A stretch of DNA of 64,000 bases. Origin: Nitrospinota bacterium. Lineage in GTDB: Bacteria > Nitrospinota_A > UBA7883 > JACRGQ01. Every line of letters begins with the position of its first letter. Positions within the stretch are counted from its first letter, which is position 1. The notes under the pieces were generated by a model. That model did no database searches. It worked only from the letters and a program-made list of their open reading frames with translations, and was not told the origin of the DNA. Below are positions 38,901-47,760 of the stretch, piece by piece. The position numbers and the translations under genes are program-made. The stretch is taken from the NCBI GenBank assembly GCA_029881495.1, contig JAOUMJ010000016.1:1-64000 (forward strand). Reading direction: 5' to 3'.

Positions 38901-40063
38901 AAAGAGGTGTCCTTCAACTGGTCATCAATGGCAAGCACCTTGAATGAGGTTATCTTGTGATCCGCGATAGATTCGAGAATTTCTTCCGATATTGATGAGT
39001 TCACTTCGAGAATTACCTCTCCGGTCTCCTCGTTGATAATATCTTCTGCAAAATATTCACCGAGCAACTGGCTCTTTTCAATCTGGAATTTTTCAATTCC
39101 AGCATTCTTGCACTTTCTCATTGCGCCTTTTGTGATCTTGCGCCCTGCTTTTACGAGAACTTCACCGCTCTTCGGTTCGAGAATATCGTCAACCGGCTTG
39201 TACCCAAGCATGTAGGAGTAATCGCTAATTGTGGACCAGAACTCCCCTTTCGCGGGAACATACTGTATCTCATGGAAATTGTAAAATTCCCCAATAAGTT
39301 CGTTTATCCCGTAGCCGAGCGCTTTAAGCAGGATGGTAGAGGGGAATTTCTTCCTTCTGTCTATTCGTACGTGGGAGATCTCCTTTGTATCGAATTCGAA
39401 ATCAAGCCAGCTTCCCCTGTGAGGTATTATCCTTGAAGAATAAATTGTCCTGCCAAGCTGGATACCTTTTCCTTTTTCCTTTATGAACACGACGCCTGGT
39501 GAGCGGTGGAGCTGGTTCACTATAACTCTCTCGGTGCCGTTCACTATGAACGTACCGTAAGGTGTCATCAGCGGTACTTCGCCAAGATATATCTTCTGCT
39601 CTTTTATTTCACGAATCTCCATTTCCGTGGAATTTTCGTTTTCCTCGCGAAGGATCAAGCGAACTATGATCTTCAGCGGGTCGGAGAAGCTGACCCCCCT
39701 CTGACGACAGTCAAGAAGTGAATATTTCTGCTTGAAAACAACGCTCTTTTTACATTTATCGCATACTACGCCAGGTCCGCCGAGACTTTTATATTCTCCG
39801 CATTTGCAATGCCAGGTGCCAAGCTCATACCCAAGATATTCAAGGGTTGCGGTTTTTTTGTAATTTGTTATCGGGAAAATAGATCGGAAAACCTCCTCGA
39901 TACCCTTGTTTTCCCTCTGATCCGGTCTTACTCCGGCCTGTATGAGAGCTTCAAAGGACTCAAGTTGGGTCTCGATGAGGTTGGGCAGTTCCAGCACCTG
40001 CCCCAAACGGGAAAAACTTTTTCGGGATATCGGTTCTTTCCCGGGAGAATACACCTTAGCCAT
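35996..40063 (-). CDS. rpoB: RNA polymerase beta subunit RpoB
   Basis: 1355 residues. The rifampicin region reads [20 protein letters not shown] then [19 protein letters not shown]; the residues aligned with E. coli D516, H526 and S531 are the sensitive ones. Further signatures are [45 protein letters not shown] and the end block [20 protein letters not shown]. It is separated from rplL by 111 nt containing strong palindromes. Confidence 0.98.
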   Translation of the reverse strand: MAKVYSPGKEPISRKSFSRLGQVLELPNLIETQLESFEALIQAGVRPDQRENKGIEEVFRSIFPITNYKKTATLEYLGYELGTWHCKCGEYKSLGGPGVVCDKCKKSVVFKQKYSLLDCRQRGVSFSDPLKIIVRLILREENENSTEMEIREIKEQKIYLGEVPLMTPYGTFIVNGTERVIVNQLHRSPGVVFIKEKGKGIQLGRTIYSSRIIPHRGSWLDFEFDTKEISHVRIDRRKKFPSTILLKALGYGINELIGEFYNFHEIQYVPAKGEFWSTISDYSYMLGYKPVDDILEPKSGEVLVKAGRKITKGAMRKCKNAGIEKFQIEKSQLLGEYFAEDIINEETGEVILEVNSSISEEILESIADHKITSFKVLAIDDQLKDTSFRDTLAVDGVESEDEALREIYKRMRPGDPPTPESVKMFFENLFFNEKRYDLSEVGRKKINEKLELNVPPDKRVLTREDILATVKYLFKLKAGLGVKDDIDHLGNRRVRSVGEQVAAQFRVGMVRMEKTILERMNIMDLETAMPHDLVNSKPITAAIKEFFASSQLSQFMDETNPLSGLTHKRRLSSLGPGGLVRERAGFEVRDVHPTHYGRVCPVETPEGPNIGLISSLATYARVNKYGFIETPYRKVVDGKVTNEVVYFTAAEEYKHKIAQANAPLKEDNSFKNPSVIGRFGGEFGSILIEELEYMDVSPGQVFSVAAGLIPFLEHDDANRALMGSNMQRQAVPPIRTEAPVVGTGMEKVAARYSGTLVMAKADGVVINVDARRIVVRRNKSGDNGGLPKVDIYPLTKFGRSNQNTCINQKPLVEPGQAVKKGDVLADGQATDRGELALGKNVLVGFMPWHGYNFEDAIILSESLIKRDVFTSIHVEEFEIDARDTKYGKEEVTRDIPGLSEDALHNVDESGIVRIGAEVDPGDILVCKLTPKGETLLSPEEKLLKAIFGEKAGNVMDTSFRVPPGVNGTVVDVRVFTRSGTDKDDRTLAIEKEEKKSIEGNYNEEIRIIKLDKDDRIRSILAGQKADKDFTLAGSKEKLVSAGATLTKEVLDQIEGKDLLKLQVSASGDIKEKILKIEENSNEHIKDLKSDMNEQLAKVDRGDELAPGVIKLIKVYVAIKRKMQVGDKMAGRHGNKGVVSVIVPEEDMPRLEDGTPLEILLNPLGVPSRMNVGQLMETSLGMAAKANDTHYETPVFDGASENDVKSLLRNAGVPENCMRRVIDGRAGEYFDQKVFVGYIYMMKLHHLVEDKMHARSTGPYSLVTQQPLGGKAQFGGQRLGEMEVWALEGYGAAYTLQEMLTVKSDDVEGRKRMYEAIVKGDNTLQPGLPESFNVLIKELQALCLDISLDEIKKKVF

Positions 40064-40101
40064 TTAACTATGCCTCCTGGCAGCAAAGATTACTTGAGAA
40101 A

Positions 40102-40162
40102 GCCTGAGCGTGGGCGCAGCTGCGCCCATGAACAGGCAAAAATACTCTGTCTTTTAAAAGAC
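40102..40162 (-). promoter_or_regulatory. Nested palindromes in the rplL-rpoB gap (attenuator/RNase III-type candidate)
   Basis: The 111-nt gap has an 18-bp perfect palindrome TGGGCGCAGCTGCGCCCA (40111-40128), flanked at equal 4-nt distance by GCCTG (40102-40106) and CAGGC (40133-40137). The RNA could fold into a long stem with one symmetric internal loop. Twelve nt further toward rplL is a second perfect palindrome GTCTTTTAAAAGAC (40149-40162). In E. coli the same gap carries an attenuator and an RNase III site that separate ribosomal from polymerase expression; an analogous role here is inferred. Confidence 0.55.
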
Positions 40163-40174
40163 GAAACAAGTTAA

Positions 40175-40555
40175 TTACTTAACCTCTACAGTCGCGCCGG
40201 ACTCCTCAAGTTTTTTCTTGATATCTTCTGCTACATCCTTGGCGACCTTTTCCTTCACTACTTTCGGCGCACCATCAACCATGTCCTTGGCTTCCTTCAA
40301 TCCAAGTCCGGTAATTTCCCTGATTACCTTGATAACCTGGATTTTCTTGTCGCCAGCGGCCTTCAATTCAACTGAGAATTCGGTCTTTTCAGCGGCGGCC
40401 TCTCCACCGCCAGCTGCTGGCGCAGCTACTGCAGCTACCGGCGCGGCGGCTGATACGCCCCACTCCTCTTCAAGGGCCTTGGTCAGCTCAACAAGTTTCA
40501 AAACAGAAAGGCTGTTGAGATAGGATTTCACATCTTCGGTTGACAAATTGGACAT
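40175..40555 (-). CDS. rplL: Ribosomal protein L7/L12 (internal start within the fused frame)
   Basis: 126 residues from ATG 40555. The N-terminal dimerisation helix pair is [20 protein letters not shown], an Ala-rich hinge follows (about 43-60), and the C-terminal factor-binding domain has [34 protein letters not shown], and GATVEVK at the end. A very strong Shine-Dalgarno (AAAGGAGGAG, 5-nt spacer) precedes the ATG, so free L7/L12 should be made in excess over any fused form, as the stalk stoichiometry requires. Confidence 0.95.
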   Translation of the reverse strand: MSNLSTEDVKSYLNSLSVLKLVELTKALEEEWGVSAAAPVAAVAAPAAGGGEAAAEKTEFSVELKAAGDKKIQVIKVIREITGLGLKEAKDMVDGAPKVVKEKVAKDVAEDIKKKLEESGATVEVK

Positions 40556-41098
40556 TTCTTCTCCTCCTTTAAAATCGTGGTTGTTTTCTCTATTTTCCTT
40601 AACGGCGGCAAGTAGGTATAAAAACTTCCTCACAACACCAGCTAATACATACACAAACATTCTTGGCGATCCCTGCAACGTGCTGAGAAACATCGCCTGT
40701 AACACAGGTTTATCGGGAAGGTTCCCAATGCTTTTTACGCCTTCCTCGGAGAATATCTCTCCTTCAGCCATCCCGGCAATGATCTTGAATGCCGACTCTT
40801 CCTTCGCGTACTTGGAGAGTATCCTGGCTGGTGAAGTCGGGCTATCGTAGCTTATCGCTATCGACATAGGCCCTACAAAACGGTCATGCAGACCCTCCAC
40901 AGGCGTTCCTTTGGAGGCGATCTTCGCAAGACGGTTCTTCACTACTTCAAACTCGATGTTCTCACTGCGCAATCTCGCGCGCAGATCATCCATCTTCCCG
41001 GCGGTTACGCCGCGGTAGTCGGCCTGCACCACACCGGTGGCACGGCTGAACTTCTCGTGCAACTCTTTTACTTTTTGCTCTTTTACCAATGTCGCCAT
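40175..41098 (-). CDS. rplJ: Ribosomal protein L10 reading frame continuing in frame into L7/L12 (L10-L7/L12 fusion)
   Basis: 307 codons without a stop. Residues 1 to about 170 are L10: [44 protein letters not shown] and the helix [21 protein letters not shown]10 normally ends here, but the frame continues through a hydrophilic linker ([15 protein letters not shown]) into a complete L7/L12 starting at residue 182. L10 anchors two or three L12 dimers on the ribosomal stalk. As written, the sequence encodes a tethered L10-L12; a missing stop through sequencing error is the main alternative. The gene is 19 nt downstream of rplA. Confidence 0.85.
   Translation of the reverse strand: MATLVKEQKVKELHEKFSRATGVVQADYRGVTAGKMDDLRARLRSENIEFEVVKNRLAKIASKGTPVEGLHDRFVGPMSIAISYDSPTSPARILSKYAKEESAFKIIAGMAEGEIFSEEGVKSIGNLPDKPVLQAMFLSTLQGSPRMFVYVLAGVVRKFLYLLAAVKENRENNHDFKGGEEMSNLSTEDVKSYLNSLSVLKLVELTKALEEEWGVSAAAPVAAVAAPAAGGGEAAAEKTEFSVELKAAGDKKIQVIKVIREITGLGLKEAKDMVDGAPKVVKEKVAKDVAEDIKKKLEESGATVEVK
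40556..40570 (-). promoter_or_regulatory. Strong internal ribosome binding site for rplL
   Basis: AAAGGAGGAG (40570-40561) and a 5-nt spacer precede the rplL ATG. The site lies inside the open frame coming from rplJ and is translated as KGGEE if ribosomes read through. It argues that rplL is still initiated independently. Confidence 0.85.
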
Positions 41099-41117
41099 AT
41101 TATTTCCCCCTGTAGCG

Positions 41118-41822
41118 TCAGTTTAAGGAACTGGCAACCGCGGATTCATCTACCTTGATCCCTGGTCCCATTGTTGTTGAAACTGAGATACTCCTCAGAT
41201 AAATTCCTTTCGCGGAAGACGGTTTAAGCCTTTGGATCGCCTCCAGAAACGCGCTCGCATTCTCCAGCAGGGTCTTGTGCTCAAATGACGATTTCCCTAT
41301 TGAAGCGTGCACCACGCCCCCTTTGTCGACGCGGAACTCAACTCGCCCGGCCTTGATCTCCGATATTGCCTTCTTGATGTCGACGGTAACCGTTCCCGAT
41401 TTCGGGTTCGGCATAAGTCCGCGAGGCCCAAGGAGCTTTCCTATCTTACCTACGGTGCCCATCATGTCCGGCGTTGCCACTGCAACGTCGAATTCCATCC
41501 AGCCACCCTTGATCTTTTCAACCAGGTCGTCACCGCCAACGAAATCGGCTTTAGCCTCCTTCGCTTCTATCTCTTTATCACCTTTGGCGAATACGAGAAT
41601 TCTCTGATTCTTGCCAGTTCCTCCCGGCAGTACAACCGAGCCGCGGACCATCTGGTCGGCCTTGGTCGGATCTACGCCGAGCCTTATAGCCATATCGACC
41701 GACTCGTTGAACTTGGCCATTTTTGTTTCCTTCGCCAGCTTAAGGGCGTCTTCAAGGGTATACTTAACCCCCACTTTTACCTTATCAGCCACTGCCTTCT
41801 GATTTTTTGTAAGTTTTGCCAC
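41118..41822 (-). CDS. rplA: Ribosomal protein L1
   Basis: 234 residues, normal length. Motifs are [19 protein letters not shown], the [19 protein letters not shown] domain II start, [20 protein letters not shown] and [18 protein letters not shown]1 forms the tRNA-exit-side stalk of the 50S subunit and often represses the rplKA mRNA. It begins 3 nt after rplK. Confidence 0.97.
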   Translation of the reverse strand: MAKLTKNQKAVADKVKVGVKYTLEDALKLAKETKMAKFNESVDMAIRLGVDPTKADQMVRGSVVLPGGTGKNQRILVFAKGDKEIEAKEAKADFVGGDDLVEKIKGGWMEFDVAVATPDMMGTVGKIGKLLGPRGLMPNPKSGTVTVDIKKAISEIKAGRVEFRVDKGGVVHASIGKSSFEHKTLLENASAFLEAIQRLKPSSAKGIYLRSISVSTTMGPGIKVDESAVASSLN

Positions 41823-41825
41823 AGC

Positions 41826-42254
41826 CTAGCCCTCCACCACAATGCCCATGCTTCGAGCCGTACCTTCAATAATACTCATTGCGGCTTCCTCTGATGCCGC
41901 GTTCAAATCATTCTTCTTGGTAACCGCTATCTCCTTTATCTGAGCCTTCGTCACCTTGCCTACCTTGTTCTTGTTCGGCTCGGAGGAACCTTTCGCTATA
42001 CCTGCCGCCCTCTTCAAAAGAACCGGAGCCGGAGGCGACTTTGTAATAAATGAGAACGAGCGGTCGGCATAAACCGAAATTACAACCGGGATAATGAGGC
42101 CTTCCTTCCCTTTTGTTTCGGCATTGAACGCCTTGCAGAATTCCATAATGTTCACTCCGCGCTGTCCGAGCGCCGGACCGACTGGAGGCGACGGGTTTGC
42201 CTGGCCCGCCGGTACCTGCAATTTAATGTACGCTGTAACTTCCTTACCTGCCAT
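41826..42254 (-). CDS. rplK: Ribosomal protein L11
   Basis: 142 residues. The N-terminal domain carries [20 protein letters not shown] and [12 protein letters not shown]; the rRNA-binding C-terminal domain has [18 protein letters not shown] and ends with [14 protein letters not shown]11 binds the GTPase-associated centre of 23S rRNA. It follows nusG by 17 nt. Confidence 0.97.
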   Translation of the reverse strand: MAGKEVTAYIKLQVPAGQANPSPPVGPALGQRGVNIMEFCKAFNAETKGKEGLIIPVVISVYADRSFSFITKSPPAPVLLKRAAGIAKGSSEPNKNKVGKVTKAQIKEIAVTKKNDLNAASEEAAMSIIEGTARSMGIVVEG

Positions 42255-42271
42255 AGTTCCGCCTTTTTATG

Positions 42272-42799
42272 TTAAATTTTCTCAATCTGCGGGAAATCAA
42301 GTTCAACAGGCGTTGCGCGCCCGAAGATGGAAACCATCAGTTTCACTTTTCCCCGTTCAGTATTTACTTCTTCTATCTTCCCGGAGAAATGCGTAAAGGG
42401 TCCGTCAATAACCCTTACATTGTCACCGGACATAAACGAGAACTTCGGCCTCGGTTTTTCCACCGTTCCGGCCAGCTGTTCCTGTATCTGTTTTACTTCC
42501 TTATCCGAAAGCGGGGTCGGTTTGTTTCCGCCAAGAAACCCGGTTACCCTTGGGCAATCCTTTATCGCCGTCAATGCCTTGTCTGTCAGCACCAGCTGCA
42601 CCAGCACATATCCGGGAAAGAACTTGCGCGAAACAACTTTCTGCTTGCCGCCGCGAAATTCCTTCACGTCTTCCATCGGAACAAGGATCTCTCCCAGGTG
42701 GTCGGAAATTCCCATCTGCGCAAACTGCTCCCTAAGTGAAAGCTTCACCTTCTGTTCATACCCGGAATAGGCGTGGATTATGTACCACTTAAACTCCAC
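42272..42799 (-). CDS. nusG: Transcription antitermination factor NusG
   Basis: 175 residues from GTG 42799, chosen because AGGTGG lies 5 nt upstream; an earlier GTG at 42808 is possible. The NGN domain has FKWYIIHAYSGYEQKVKLSL, FFPGYVLVQLVLT and VTGFLGGNKPTPLS. The KOW domain has GDNVRVIDGPFTHFSGKIEE. NusG binds RNA polymerase and couples it to Rho or the ribosome. Its start overlaps the secE end by 11 nt. Confidence 0.95.
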   Translation of the reverse strand: MEFKWYIIHAYSGYEQKVKLSLREQFAQMGISDHLGEILVPMEDVKEFRGGKQKVVSRKFFPGYVLVQLVLTDKALTAIKDCPRVTGFLGGNKPTPLSDKEVKQIQEQLAGTVEKPRPKFSFMSGDNVRVIDGPFTHFSGKIEEVNTERGKVKLMVSIFGRATPVELDFPQIEKI

Positions 42800-43010
42800 T
42801 AAAACCACCTATAAGTTTCTTGATTAACGTCGAGAACACCCAGTCCACCGTTGCCAGATAAAATCCGATTATAAAAACCGAAATTATTACAACGATTGTC
42901 ACAGCTGTCGCTTCCCGCCTCGCAGGCCACGCGACCTTGCGAAGTTCATTCTTCGACTCCTGTACAAACTGCAACCCTCTTTCAGCAGGATTGCCTTTTT
43001 TAGCGCTCAT
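42789..43010 (-). CDS. secE: Preprotein translocase subunit SecE
   Basis: 73 residues, the short single-helix form. GLQFVQESKNELRKVAWPAR is the conserved amphipathic segment, followed by one transmembrane helix (about 35-58). SecE clamps the SecY channel in the inner membrane. It lies between tRNA-Trp and nusG as in many bacteria. Confidence 0.94.
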   Translation of the reverse strand: MSAKKGNPAERGLQFVQESKNELRKVAWPARREATAVTIVVIISVFIIGFYLATVDWVFSTLIKKLIGGFSGV

Positions 43011-43037
43011 CTAATCCTTTCAACCAACACAAAAAAA

Positions 43038-43114
43038 TGGCAGGCCAGGAGGGACTCGAACCCCCAACACCCGGATTTGGAGTCCGGTGCTCTAACCATT
43101 AGAGCTACTGGCCT
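43038..43114 (-). tRNA. tRNA-Trp (anticodon CCA)
   Basis: A 77-nt cloverleaf can be drawn on the minus strand. The acceptor stem AGGCCAG pairs with CTGGCCT, followed by discriminator G and an encoded CCA. The D arm is AGCTCTAATGGTTAGAGC, the anticodon loop is CTCCAAA with anticodon CCA, and the T arm contains GGTTCGAGTCC. It lies between rpmG and secE, in the usual tuf-trnW-secE arrangement. Confidence 0.96.
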
Positions 43115-43138
43115 ATCAATACTGCCAGTACCTTGTTC

Positions 43139-43291
43139 CTAAACCTTCACCTCTTTGTGCATGGTGTGCTTTCTGCAAAAACGGCAGTATTTCTTAATTC
43201 CCAGCTTTTCCGGCTGGAGTTTCTTGTTCTTTGTCGTCGTATAGTTCCTGTGCTTGCTTTCCTCGCACTGGAGCCCGATTATTTCACGCAT
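43139..43291 (-). CDS. rpmG: Ribosomal protein L33
   Basis: 50 residues starting 2 nt after the tuf stop. The sequence [20 protein letters not shown] and [20 protein letters not shown] is typical L33. Zinc-ribbon L33 has two CxxC pairs; here the second (C36, C39) is intact, but the first is CEES, so only three of four cysteines remain. The protein may bind zinc weakly or not at all. Being so short, it is easy to miss. Confidence 0.93.
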   Translation of the reverse strand: MREIIGLQCEESKHRNYTTTKNKKLQPEKLGIKKYCRFCRKHTMHKEVKV

Positions 43292-43293
43292 TT

Positions 43294-44484
43294 TTACTCC
43301 AATACCTCGGAAATGACACCCGCGCCGACGGTGTGACCGCCTTCACGTATAGCAAACCGAAGCCCTTTTTCCATTGCTATCGGAGCTATCAGCTCCGCGT
43401 CCATCGTGATGTTGTCGCCGGGCATTACCATCTCCACGCCGTCGGGGAGCTTGATGTTGCCGGTTACGTCTGTCGTTCGGAAATAAAACTGCGGCTTATA
43501 ACCCTTGAAGAACGGAGTATGGCGACCACCCTCCTCCTTCGTAAGAATATACGCCTCGCATTTGAACTTCGTATGAGGGGTTATGCTTCCGGGAACGGCA
43601 AGAACCTGTCCGCGAATTATCTCTTCCCTCTTCGTTCCGCGAAGAAGAAGACCCACGTTGTCACCTGCCTGACCGTCGTCAAGGAGCTTCCTGAACATCT
43701 CAACGCCGGTAACAGTCGTCTTCGCAGTATCCTTGATACCGACTATTTCCACCTCTTCGCCTACCTTTATCTTTCCGCGCTCGATCCTGCCGGTCGCAAC
43801 CGTTCCGCGACCCGATATCGAGAACACGTCCTCAACAGGCATAAGGAAAGGCTTATCCACCTCGCGCTTCGGCTGGGGAATGTAGCTGTCTATCGCATTC
43901 ATCAGATCCCATATGCATTTCGTCTTCGCTTCGTCGTCCGGATTGTTCAACGCCTCAAGAGCGGAACCCCTCACCACAGGAATGTCGTCGCCGGGGAATT
44001 CGTACTTGCTGAGAAGCTCGCGGATCTCAAGCTCAACCAGGTCGAGCAGTTCAGGATCGTCTACCATATCGGCCTTGTTCATGAAGACCACTATGTACGG
44101 AACGCCTACCTGCCTCGCAAGGAGGATGTGCTCGCGGGTCTGCGGCATAGGGCCGTCAGCGGAGCTTACGACCAGTATCGCGCCGTCCATCTGCGCCGCG
44201 CCGGTGATCATGTTCTTTACGTAGTCGGCGTGACCCGGACAGTCAACGTGCGCGTAGTGACGGTTCTCGGTGTTGTACTCAACGTGAGACGTCGATATCG
44301 TGATACCGCGCTCCCGCTCTTCGGGCGCCTTGTCTATCTTGTCGAACGGAACATAGTCCGCAAGACCTTTCTTAGCAAGAACTTCCGTTATCGCCGCGGT
44401 AAGAGTAGTCTTCCCGTGGTCTACATGACCGATCGTTCCCACGTTTACGTGAGGTTTACTACGGTCAAACTTCTCTTTCGCCAT
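43294..44484 (-). CDS. tuf: Elongation factor Tu
   Basis: 396 residues. G1 GHVDHGKTT, the G2-region threonine in [13 protein letters not shown]3 [21 protein letters not shown]4 NKAD and G5 GSALEA are intact, and domains II and III are complete to the final [13 protein letters not shown]-Tu delivers aminoacyl-tRNA to the ribosome. Only one tuf copy is present here, serving both as the end of the str operon and as the gene preceding rpmG-trnW-secE. Confidence 0.98.
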   Translation of the reverse strand: MAKEKFDRSKPHVNVGTIGHVDHGKTTLTAAITEVLAKKGLADYVPFDKIDKAPEERERGITISTSHVEYNTENRHYAHVDCPGHADYVKNMITGAAQMDGAILVVSSADGPMPQTREHILLARQVGVPYIVVFMNKADMVDDPELLDLVELEIRELLSKYEFPGDDIPVVRGSALEALNNPDDEAKTKCIWDLMNAIDSYIPQPKREVDKPFLMPVEDVFSISGRGTVATGRIERGKIKVGEEVEIVGIKDTAKTTVTGVEMFRKLLDDGQAGDNVGLLLRGTKREEIIRGQVLAVPGSITPHTKFKCEAYILTKEEGGRHTPFFKGYKPQFYFRTTDVTGNIKLPDGVEMVMPGDNITMDAELIAPIAMEKGLRFAIREGGHTVGAGVISEVLE

Positions 44485-44508
44485 TAGCCATTTCCTCCCA
44501 AATAATCT

Positions 44509-46620
44509 CTATACAGCAACGCTTTCCGGATTCTTTCCGGAATATTTTGCTATTATTTCTTCGCCTATATTTTTCGGCACTTCTTGATAATTTTTAAACT
44601 GCATCGTGTATGTAGCGCGTCCCTGACTCATTGAGCGGACATCGGTGGCATACCCAAACATCTCCGCAAGCGGCACTTCTGCGCGGATCACCTTCGCGTT
44701 GCCGCGCTCAGTCATTTCCTGCACCTTGCCACGCCTTGAGGAAAGGTCTCCCACTACATCGCCCATATATGTATCGGGCGTTACAACCTCAACGTCCATT
44801 ATCGGCTCAAGCAGAACCGGCTTCGCCTTTTTCGCCCCGGCCTTGACACCCATAGAACCGGCGATCTTAAACGCCATTTCGGATGAGTCAACATCATGAT
44901 AAGAACCGTCAAACAGCGTGACCTTGACGTCTATCATCGGGAACCCGGCGATAATACCGCTATCAAGAGCCTCTTTCACACCCTTATCCACAGCGGGTAT
45001 ATATTCCTTTGGAATCGAGCCGCCGACTATTTTATTTTCAAACTGATACCCGACGCCTACCTCGGTCGGCTCAACTATCAGCCATACATGACCATACTGA
45101 CCGCGACCGCCGGACTGACGAACGAATTTACCTTCCTGCTCAACCTTGGCGCGGATCGTTTCACGATACGCAACCTGAGGTTTGGAGACGTTGGCATCCA
45201 CGGAAAATTCACGCTTTAGCCTGTCGACAATTATCTCAAGATGGAGCTCTCCCATGCCGGAGATGATCGTCTGGCCGGTTTCCGGATCAACTCGAACCCT
45301 GAATGTCGGATCTTCCTGAGCCAGCTTGCCAAGACCTGTACTGAGCTTTTCATGCTCCGCCTTGGTCTTCGGCTCAACCGCAATGGAGATAACCGGTTCC
45401 GGGAAGACCATCTTCTCAAGAATTACCTGGTTTTTCTCACCGCAGAGCGTATCGCCTGTCAGTGTGGATTTTAATCCAACTATGGCAGCAATATCTCCCG
45501 CCCTTATTTCCTTTATCTCTTCCCTTTTGTTAGCGTGCATCTGCAGGATACGGCCAATGCGCTCCTTCTTGTCGCGCGTCGTGTTAACTACTGCGGAGCC
45601 GGATTCGATCGTGCCCGAATAAACCCTGGCAAATGTAAGATGACCAACGAAAGGGTCAGTCATGATCTTAAACGCAAGCGCTGAAAAATGCTCATCATCG
45701 GATGGCTTCCTGTAAACAACCGTTTCATGATTATCCACGTCAATCCCTTTCACAGGAGGGATATCAACAGGTGATGGACAGTATCTTACTACTGCATCCA
45801 GAAGGGCCTGAACACCCTTGTTCTTGAATGCTGAACCGCAAAGCACAGGAATGAACTTGATGGCACAGGTGCCTTTCCTTATCGCGGCGATAATCTCCGC
45901 TTCCGTAAAATCGGTCTTGCCTTCAAGATAACGCTCCATCATGCTGTCATCCATCTCACAAGCGGCTTCGATCAGCTTTTCCCTTGCCTCTGCCGCCTGT
46001 TCCTTCAAGTCGTCCGGAATCTCCTTTTCCTTGAAGGTGGAACCGAGCACATCGTCCGATGTATAGATAACGGCTTTCATTCTTACAAGGTCAACTACAC
46101 CGGAAAACGTCTCTTCGGCGCCAATCGGCAACTGGAGCGGAACAGTGTTGTGCCCCAGGCGCTCTTTGATCTCTTTTACCACCCTGGGGAAATCCGCGCC
46201 GGTACGATCCATCTTGTTAACGAACGCGATACGCGGTACGCGATATTTGTCAGCCTGCCTCCAGACCGTTTCAGACTGCGGCTCTACTCCGCCAACGGCA
46301 CAAAAGACGCCTACGGCGCTGTCAAGCACGCGAAGCGATCTCTCAACTTCGATCGTAAAATCGACGTGCCCCGGAGTATCAATGATGTTTATTCGATGTT
46401 TATCCCATGAACATGTGGTAGCGGCGGAGGTTATTGTTATTCCTCTCTCCTGCTCCTGTTCCATCCAGTCCATCGTAGCGGTACCGTCATGAACCTCACC
46501 AATCTTGTGAGTTACACCGGTATAGAAAAGTATTCTTTCCGTCGTGGTGGTTTTGCCCGCGTCAATATGGGCCATGATCCCGATGTTCCGGACCTTTTCA
46601 AGCGAAATTTTTCTAGCCAT
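44509..46620 (-). CDS. fusA: Elongation factor G
   Basis: 703 residues. The GTPase domain has [50 protein letters not shown] and [10 protein letters not shown]. Domains III-V follow, with [31 protein letters not shown] and the domain V end [22 protein letters not shown] drives translocation and ribosome recycling. It is 15 nt after rpsG and 24 nt before tuf. Confidence 0.98.
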   Translation of the reverse strand: MARKISLEKVRNIGIMAHIDAGKTTTTERILFYTGVTHKIGEVHDGTATMDWMEQEQERGITITSAATTCSWDKHRINIIDTPGHVDFTIEVERSLRVLDSAVGVFCAVGGVEPQSETVWRQADKYRVPRIAFVNKMDRTGADFPRVVKEIKERLGHNTVPLQLPIGAEETFSGVVDLVRMKAVIYTSDDVLGSTFKEKEIPDDLKEQAAEAREKLIEAACEMDDSMMERYLEGKTDFTEAEIIAAIRKGTCAIKFIPVLCGSAFKNKGVQALLDAVVRYCPSPVDIPPVKGIDVDNHETVVYRKPSDDEHFSALAFKIMTDPFVGHLTFARVYSGTIESGSAVVNTTRDKKERIGRILQMHANKREEIKEIRAGDIAAIVGLKSTLTGDTLCGEKNQVILEKMVFPEPVISIAVEPKTKAEHEKLSTGLGKLAQEDPTFRVRVDPETGQTIISGMGELHLEIIVDRLKREFSVDANVSKPQVAYRETIRAKVEQEGKFVRQSGGRGQYGHVWLIVEPTEVGVGYQFENKIVGGSIPKEYIPAVDKGVKEALDSGIIAGFPMIDVKVTLFDGSYHDVDSSEMAFKIAGSMGVKAGAKKAKPVLLEPIMDVEVVTPDTYMGDVVGDLSSRRGKVQEMTERGNAKVIRAEVPLAEMFGYATDVRSMSQGRATYTMQFKNYQEVPKNIGEEIIAKYSGKNPESVAV

Positions 46621-46635
46621 CCTGATGCCCGCCTG

Positions 46636-47106
46636 TTACCAACGATAATGGGAGAAGGCCTTGTTCGCCTCTGCCATCTTGTGGGTATCTTCCTTTTTCT
46701 TTACCGCGGAGCCTGCATTATTGGCCGCGTCCATTATCTCACCAGCCAGCTTGGCCTTGAAATCGCGCTCCCCGCGCTTCCTGGCATTTGTCACTATCCA
46801 TCGGAGGGCAAGAGCAACCTGCCTTCCGGGGCGGACTTCAACCGGCACCTGATATGTCGCGCCGCCGACCCTCCGGCTTTTCACTTCCAGGGAAGGCTTT
46901 ACGTTACTTACAGCCTTCTTGAAAATCGGCATCGGATCCTTGGTAGTTTTTTCCTTCACAGTATCAAGGGCTCCGTAGAACATCCTTTCGGCTGTCGATT
47001 TCTTCCCCTGTTTCATGATCACGTTTATACATCTGGTAACCAGTGTATCGCCGAACAGCGGATCCGGCAGGATATCCCTTTTAACTACTCTTCGTCTTCT
47101 TGACAT
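46636..47106 (-). CDS. rpsG: Ribosomal protein S7
   Basis: 156 residues: [57 protein letters not shown], and the C-terminal [21 protein letters not shown]7 organises the 3' major domain of 16S rRNA and is the usual str-operon repressor. It follows rpsL by 32 nt. Confidence 0.98.
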   Translation of the reverse strand: MSRRRRVVKRDILPDPLFGDTLVTRCINVIMKQGKKSTAERMFYGALDTVKEKTTKDPMPIFKKAVSNVKPSLEVKSRRVGGATYQVPVEVRPGRQVALALRWIVTNARKRGERDFKAKLAGEIMDAANNAGSAVKKKEDTHKMAEANKAFSHYRW

Positions 47107-47138
47107 TTAATTAACCTCTGCCAACCTTTATATATGGG

Positions 47139-47516
47139 CTATTGCTTCTTGGCCCGTTTGGTGCCGTATTTTGAACGGCCCTGATTCCTTTTATCAACAC
47201 CCTGAGTATCAAGCGTACCCCTCACAATATGATATCGAACACCGGGAAGATCCTTTACGCGCCCACCCCTCAGCAGGACAATCGCGTGCTCCTGAAGATT
47301 GTGGCCAACACCCGGTATGTATGTAGTTACCTCAAACCCGTTCGAGAGCCTTACACGGGCAACTTTTCTCATGGCGGAATTCGGTTTTTTCGGAGTTACG
47401 GTATAAACACGTGTGCATACCCCGCGCCTCTGAGGACATGCCATCAAAGCGGGACACTTGGTCTTTGTCTTTATCTTCTTTCGACCATTTCGCACAAGCT
47501 GATTTATCGTAGGCAC
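47139..47516 (-). CDS. rpsL: Ribosomal protein S12
   Basis: 125 residues from GTG 47516, with GGAGGGC upstream. The sequence [53 protein letters not shown] and [14 protein letters not shown] is canonical. The lysines at the two streptomycin-resistance hot spots (TPKKPNSA and GGRVKDLPG) are wild type. It is the first gene of the str block. Confidence 0.98.
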   Translation of the reverse strand: MPTINQLVRNGRKKIKTKTKCPALMACPQRRGVCTRVYTVTPKKPNSAMRKVARVRLSNGFEVTTYIPGVGHNLQEHAIVLLRGGRVKDLPGVRYHIVRGTLDTQGVDKRNQGRSKYGTKRAKKQ

Positions 47517-47564
47517 TTACGCCCTCCCTACACAGTAAATTTATGTAAAATTACGTTTTCCAAA

Positions 47565-47583
47565 TCGTGATACGAAATCACGA
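47565..47583 (-). promoter_or_regulatory. Perfect inverted repeat in the rpsL leader
   Basis: TCGTGAT, 5 nt, ATCACGA: a 7-bp perfect inverted repeat within about 25 nt of the predicted transcription start. As RNA it is a 5' hairpin; as DNA it is a 19-bp operator-like palindrome. Its role is unknown. Confidence 0.5.
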
Positions 47584-47594
47584 ATAAAGAAGGG

Positions 47595-47623
47595 ATAATA
47601 TATCCATGAAGCGCTGATGTCAA
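47595..47623 (-). promoter_or_regulatory. Strong sigma70-type promoter of the str block
   Basis: On the minus strand TTGACA (47623-47618, perfect) is separated by 17 nt from TATTAT (47600-47595, 5 of 6). The predicted start near 47588 gives a leader of about 70 nt before rpsL. Consensus quality fits a highly expressed ribosomal operon. Confidence 0.85.
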
Positions 47624-47722
47624 ACAATATTTCTTAATTTATTATCCCTTCGCCCAGCCGGACCGGGACCTTGGGAAAAGGCCGAAAATCCCACGATTTC
47701 CAGAAATAAAACTCCCCGCACC

Positions 47723-47753
47723 TTGCCATAAACCAAATGCGCGTATATATAAT
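47723..47753 (+). promoter_or_regulatory. Candidate promoter of batD
   Basis: TTGCCA (47723-47728) is 17 nt from TATATA (47746-47751), which overlaps TATAAT (47748-47753). Transcription would begin about 47759, so batD starting at 47761 would be nearly leaderless; no Shine-Dalgarno is visible before that ATG. The ATG at 47737 would then be upstream of the transcript. Confidence 0.45.
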
Positions 47754-47760
47754 ACATAAG

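Noticed and set aside
43231-44487. A 418-codon open frame antisense to tuf
   Set aside because: It mirrors EF-Tu almost end to end; strong codon bias of tuf leaves the opposite strand open. It has no ribosome binding site and no recognisable protein features.
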